DNA of 5,481 nucleotides, taken from positions 5,423-10,903 of the forward strand of contig PFUW01000003.1 in NCBI GenBank assembly GCA_002790315.1, read 5' to 3'. This document shows positions 3,810-5,481 of this stretch, one piece after another. This DNA is from Huberarchaeum crystalense [NCBI: Candidatus Huberarchaeum crystalense]. Lineage in GTDB: Archaea > Huberarchaeota > Huberarchaeia > Huberarchaeales. Each line of letters starts with the position of its first letter. The first letter of the stretch is position 1. A program made the position numbers and the translations under genes. Under the pieces are notes generated by a model. It was not told the DNA's origin and ran no database searches. It worked only from the letters and a program-made list of their open reading frames with translations.

Positions 3810-5012
3810 TTAAATCCCTAAAAACCACAAAATTGTTGGAACAAGCAAAACACCCATAAGTTGAGAGTGGCGGCAACCAACATAATTTGGCAAAATTCCA
3901 AGAAACATTGCGATTGTAAAAACAAGCAGTCCATAAAATCCACACATAAACACAACCATACAAAACAGAAAAAGCAAAACAATCTTTATCAACAAAATAT
4001 AATCAAGCAAAGCAAAAATCTTAATAAAGTGCTTTCCAAGAAATAAAGTCAAAACAGCGCCAGCAAAAACAGCAAAAAAGCAAGCAGCAATCAAAACAAA
4101 AATCTCATTCAAAACAAGATTTGGACTTATTATTGAAATAGCAACAACTGCACCAGATCTGGTTTTTTCAAGTAAATATAAAGTCAGCAAGCAAACAAAA
4201 ACATTTACAGTATTTATCGCGCCTGTTGCAATTAAAAATGTGCGAACATTCCTTAGAGCAGGATTAATTTCCATTGCAAGTATGTTTGCTTGTGCAGGTC
4301 CAACCCCGGGGAGAAAACTAAGTGCTGTGCCTGCAATTGTTCCTGTGATTCCACCTTGCAAACTCTCGCTCTTATAAACTTTAAAATTAAGATCTTGCTT
4401 AGGGGGGAGCGTTGTTTTGTGCAAAATACTAAACAGCAAAAAACTCGCACCAAAAAGTCCTGAAAGCATAGGGAAAAGTGGTTTGTCAATAAACCCTGCG
4501 CGCAAAACCATAAAACCCAAAGCACCTGAAAGCAAAAAAATTGTTGCCGCCCAAAAGATTTTTGGGTCGCGCAAAATTAATAACAAAGAAATTATAATAA
4601 GAATAAAGGCCATATATTGCTCAACAAAAAAATAAAATGCGTTCAAGAAAAAGAATAAAAGTGGTGAAAGCCCTAGTACAAACAAAAAGCCAAAAATTCC
4701 GCCAAAAACAGTCAAAGCAACTGCTTCATAACCTTGTCCTTTCATAAGAAGCTGGTGGCCCGGCAAAATACTAAGTGCTGTTTCTGGTTCTGGTGCACCC
4801 AAATAAATTGAAGGAATAAAATCAACAAAAGAATGAACTATTGCCACAACAAGTATAAAAATTGAAATTTCAAAAGGAGAAAAATAATTTAAAAGAAAAA
4901 CAGATGTAGCCAACAAACCAGCAGCAATAGTATTAATATGAATCCCTGGCATTAAACCAGTAAATACTCCAACTAACGCACCAACAAAAAGAACAAAAAC
5001 AAAATCAAGCAT
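3810..5012 (-). CDS. TctA-like membrane transporter (tripartite tricarboxylate transporter permease family, archaeal type)
   Basis: The large permease subunit of bacterial tripartite tricarboxylate transporters is TctA. This 400-residue protein is a compact relative of the archaeal kind (I believe COG1784) and is almost entirely hydrophobic. It shows two inverted-topology halves, each with the family's Pro-Gly re-entrant motif: GLMPGIHIN at 19-27 and FLPGVGPAQA at 233-242. LGAPEPETALSILPG (71-85) followed by KGQGYEAVAL (91-100) matches the conserved TctA region after the first motif. Bacterial TctA is about 500 residues and works with TctB and the binding protein TctC; neither is seen here, so the substrate is unknown and citrate uptake should not be assumed. 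ATG at 5012 is chosen because it overlaps the stop of the upstream OB-fold gene by 8 bases (ATGCTTGA), implying coupled translation. Confidence 0.85.
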   Translation of the reverse strand: MLDFVFVLFVGALVGVFTGLMPGIHINTIAAGLLATSVFLLNYFSPFEISIFILVVAIVHSFVDFIPSIYLGAPEPETALSILPGHQLLMKGQGYEAVALTVFGGIFGFLFVLGLSPLLFFFLNAFYFFVEQYMAFILIIISLLLILRDPKIFWAATIFLLSGALGFMVLRAGFIDKPLFPMLSGLFGASFLLFSILHKTTLPPKQDLNFKVYKSESLQGGITGTIAGTALSFLPGVGPAQANILAMEINPALRNVRTFLIATGAINTVNVFVCLLTLYLLEKTRSGAVVAISIISPNLVLNEIFVLIAACFFAVFAGAVLTLFLGKHFIKIFALLDYILLIKIVLLFLFCMVVFMCGFYGLLVFTIAMFLGILPNYVGCRHSQLMGVLLVPTILWFLGI

Positions 5013-5415
5013 TGTTTTTTACTTTCTCAACTCTCTCTGCAAAAAGCACAACCCCATACCAATAATTTACTATACCAACAACATTTACTTTTTCACCAGA
5101 TGAAGGAACATATAAATCAGAATTACGCAAATAAACAACAATCTCGCTATTTTCATCAGTTAAAGTAAAGTGGGCGCGCGTCTCGTTTCGCATGCAAAGA
5201 CAAAATGTGTTGTCGTGAAACTCGCGATTAAATTTGCTTTTGACAATCTTTGTTGCAACTCCTTCAACTGCAACAACATAATTTAACATATCAACAGATA
5301 TGTCTGCAACTGCAATTTTCTTAGGTGCAAATGTCAAATAAACAAACAAAACAAGGATTAAGCCAATAATGCTTAAAACAAAAAATATTTTTATATAATT
5401 GTTGTTTTGGTTCAT
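5005..5415 (-). CDS. Membrane-anchored small protein with probable OB fold
   Basis: This 136-residue protein has a short polar N-terminus, one membrane helix (about 9-29) and a soluble domain of about 105 residues. The domain has the strand pattern of an OB fold: VVAVEGVATKI (47-57), then RAHFTLTDENSEIVVYLR (80-97), then GEKVNVVGIVNYWYGVVLFAERVEKV (107-132, ending in the typical G-V-V-x-L-x-A strand). Cys72 and Cys74 lie in a hairpin insertion. OB folds bind nucleic acids or small ligands, but a membrane-tethered single domain could equally be extracytoplasmic; charges flanking the helix do not settle topology. It is the first gene of a two-gene unit, its stop overlapping the TctA-like start. 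A role as accessory subunit of that transporter is inference. ATG at 5415 is used; no ribosome binding site is visible. Confidence 0.75.
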   Translation of the reverse strand: MNQNNNYIKIFFVLSIIGLILVLFVYLTFAPKKIAVADISVDMLNYVVAVEGVATKIVKSKFNREFHDNTFCLCMRNETRAHFTLTDENSEIVVYLRNSDLYVPSSGEKVNVVGIVNYWYGVVLFAERVEKVKNNA

Positions 5416-5426
5416 ATAATTTTTAG

Positions 5427-5435
5427 TTTATATAG
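5427..5435 (-). promoter_or_regulatory. TATA box candidates before the OB-fold/TctA unit
   Basis: On the minus strand CTATATAAA lies 12-20 bases before the ATG at 5415, somewhat close for a leaderless start. A second candidate, CATATATAG (about 5474-5466), would give a leader of some 25-35 bases. Either could drive the two-gene unit. The same 11-base word AGTTTATATAG occurs at 2471-2481. Confidence 0.35.
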
Positions 5436-5481
5436 AAAAAATACAGAAATCTTAAAACAAAAAAGCTATATATGTCTTAAT

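Noticed and set aside
4253-4635. Frames on both strands inside the TctA-like gene
   Set aside because: They are shadows of a long hydrophobic coding region in another frame and show no recognisable domain or start signal.

Overview
This AT-rich window looks archaeal, most likely from a small-genome DPANN-type lineage (Woesearchaeota or Pacearchaeota-like). That placement is inference. It rests on an FtsY without the long acidic N-terminal domain of bacterial forms, a MinD/ParA-type ATPase, a short TctA-like membrane protein of the kind common in archaea, four tRNAs with no encoded CCA, TATA-like boxes close upstream of genes, weak or absent Shine-Dalgarno sites, and T-tract terminators. The DNA also carries a striking excess of GCGCGC words for so AT-rich a sequence.

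Left part (1-1623): the SRP receptor gene ftsY runs leftward and is cut by the window edge, so 238 residues are visible. A tRNA-Leu lies directly upstream on the same strand, and the likely ftsY TATA box touches its 3' end. Divergent from it, three tRNAs run rightward: Arg(UCU), Ile(GAU) and Ser(GCU). The tRNA-Leu anticodon reads AAG, which is unexpected in an archaeon. About 270 bases without a gene separate Arg from Ile. Between Ile and Ser sits a tandem pair of hairpin-bearing repeat units. The second unit runs straight into the first bases of tRNA-Ser, and the two hairpins differ by a compensatory base pair.

Middle (1665-2629): one rightward gene encodes a MinD/ParA-like deviant-Walker ATPase with an Asn in place of the usual second switch-I Asp and a basic/aromatic C-terminal tail that could bind membrane. 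It converges on the next leftward gene across a 175-base AT-rich gap holding a nested inverted repeat and T-tracts on both strands.

Right part (2630-5415): three leftward membrane-protein genes. The first transcribed is a membrane-anchored small protein with a probable OB fold. Its stop codon overlaps the start of a TctA-like multi-pass transporter by 8 bases (ATGCTTGA), so the two are very likely translationally coupled. After a 76-base gap rich in T-tracts comes an MscS-family mechanosensitive channel that lacks the usual C-terminal end of the family. The OB-fold/TctA pair is the most likely functional unit of unknown role. The tandem structured repeat before tRNA-Ser is the least explained element in the window.
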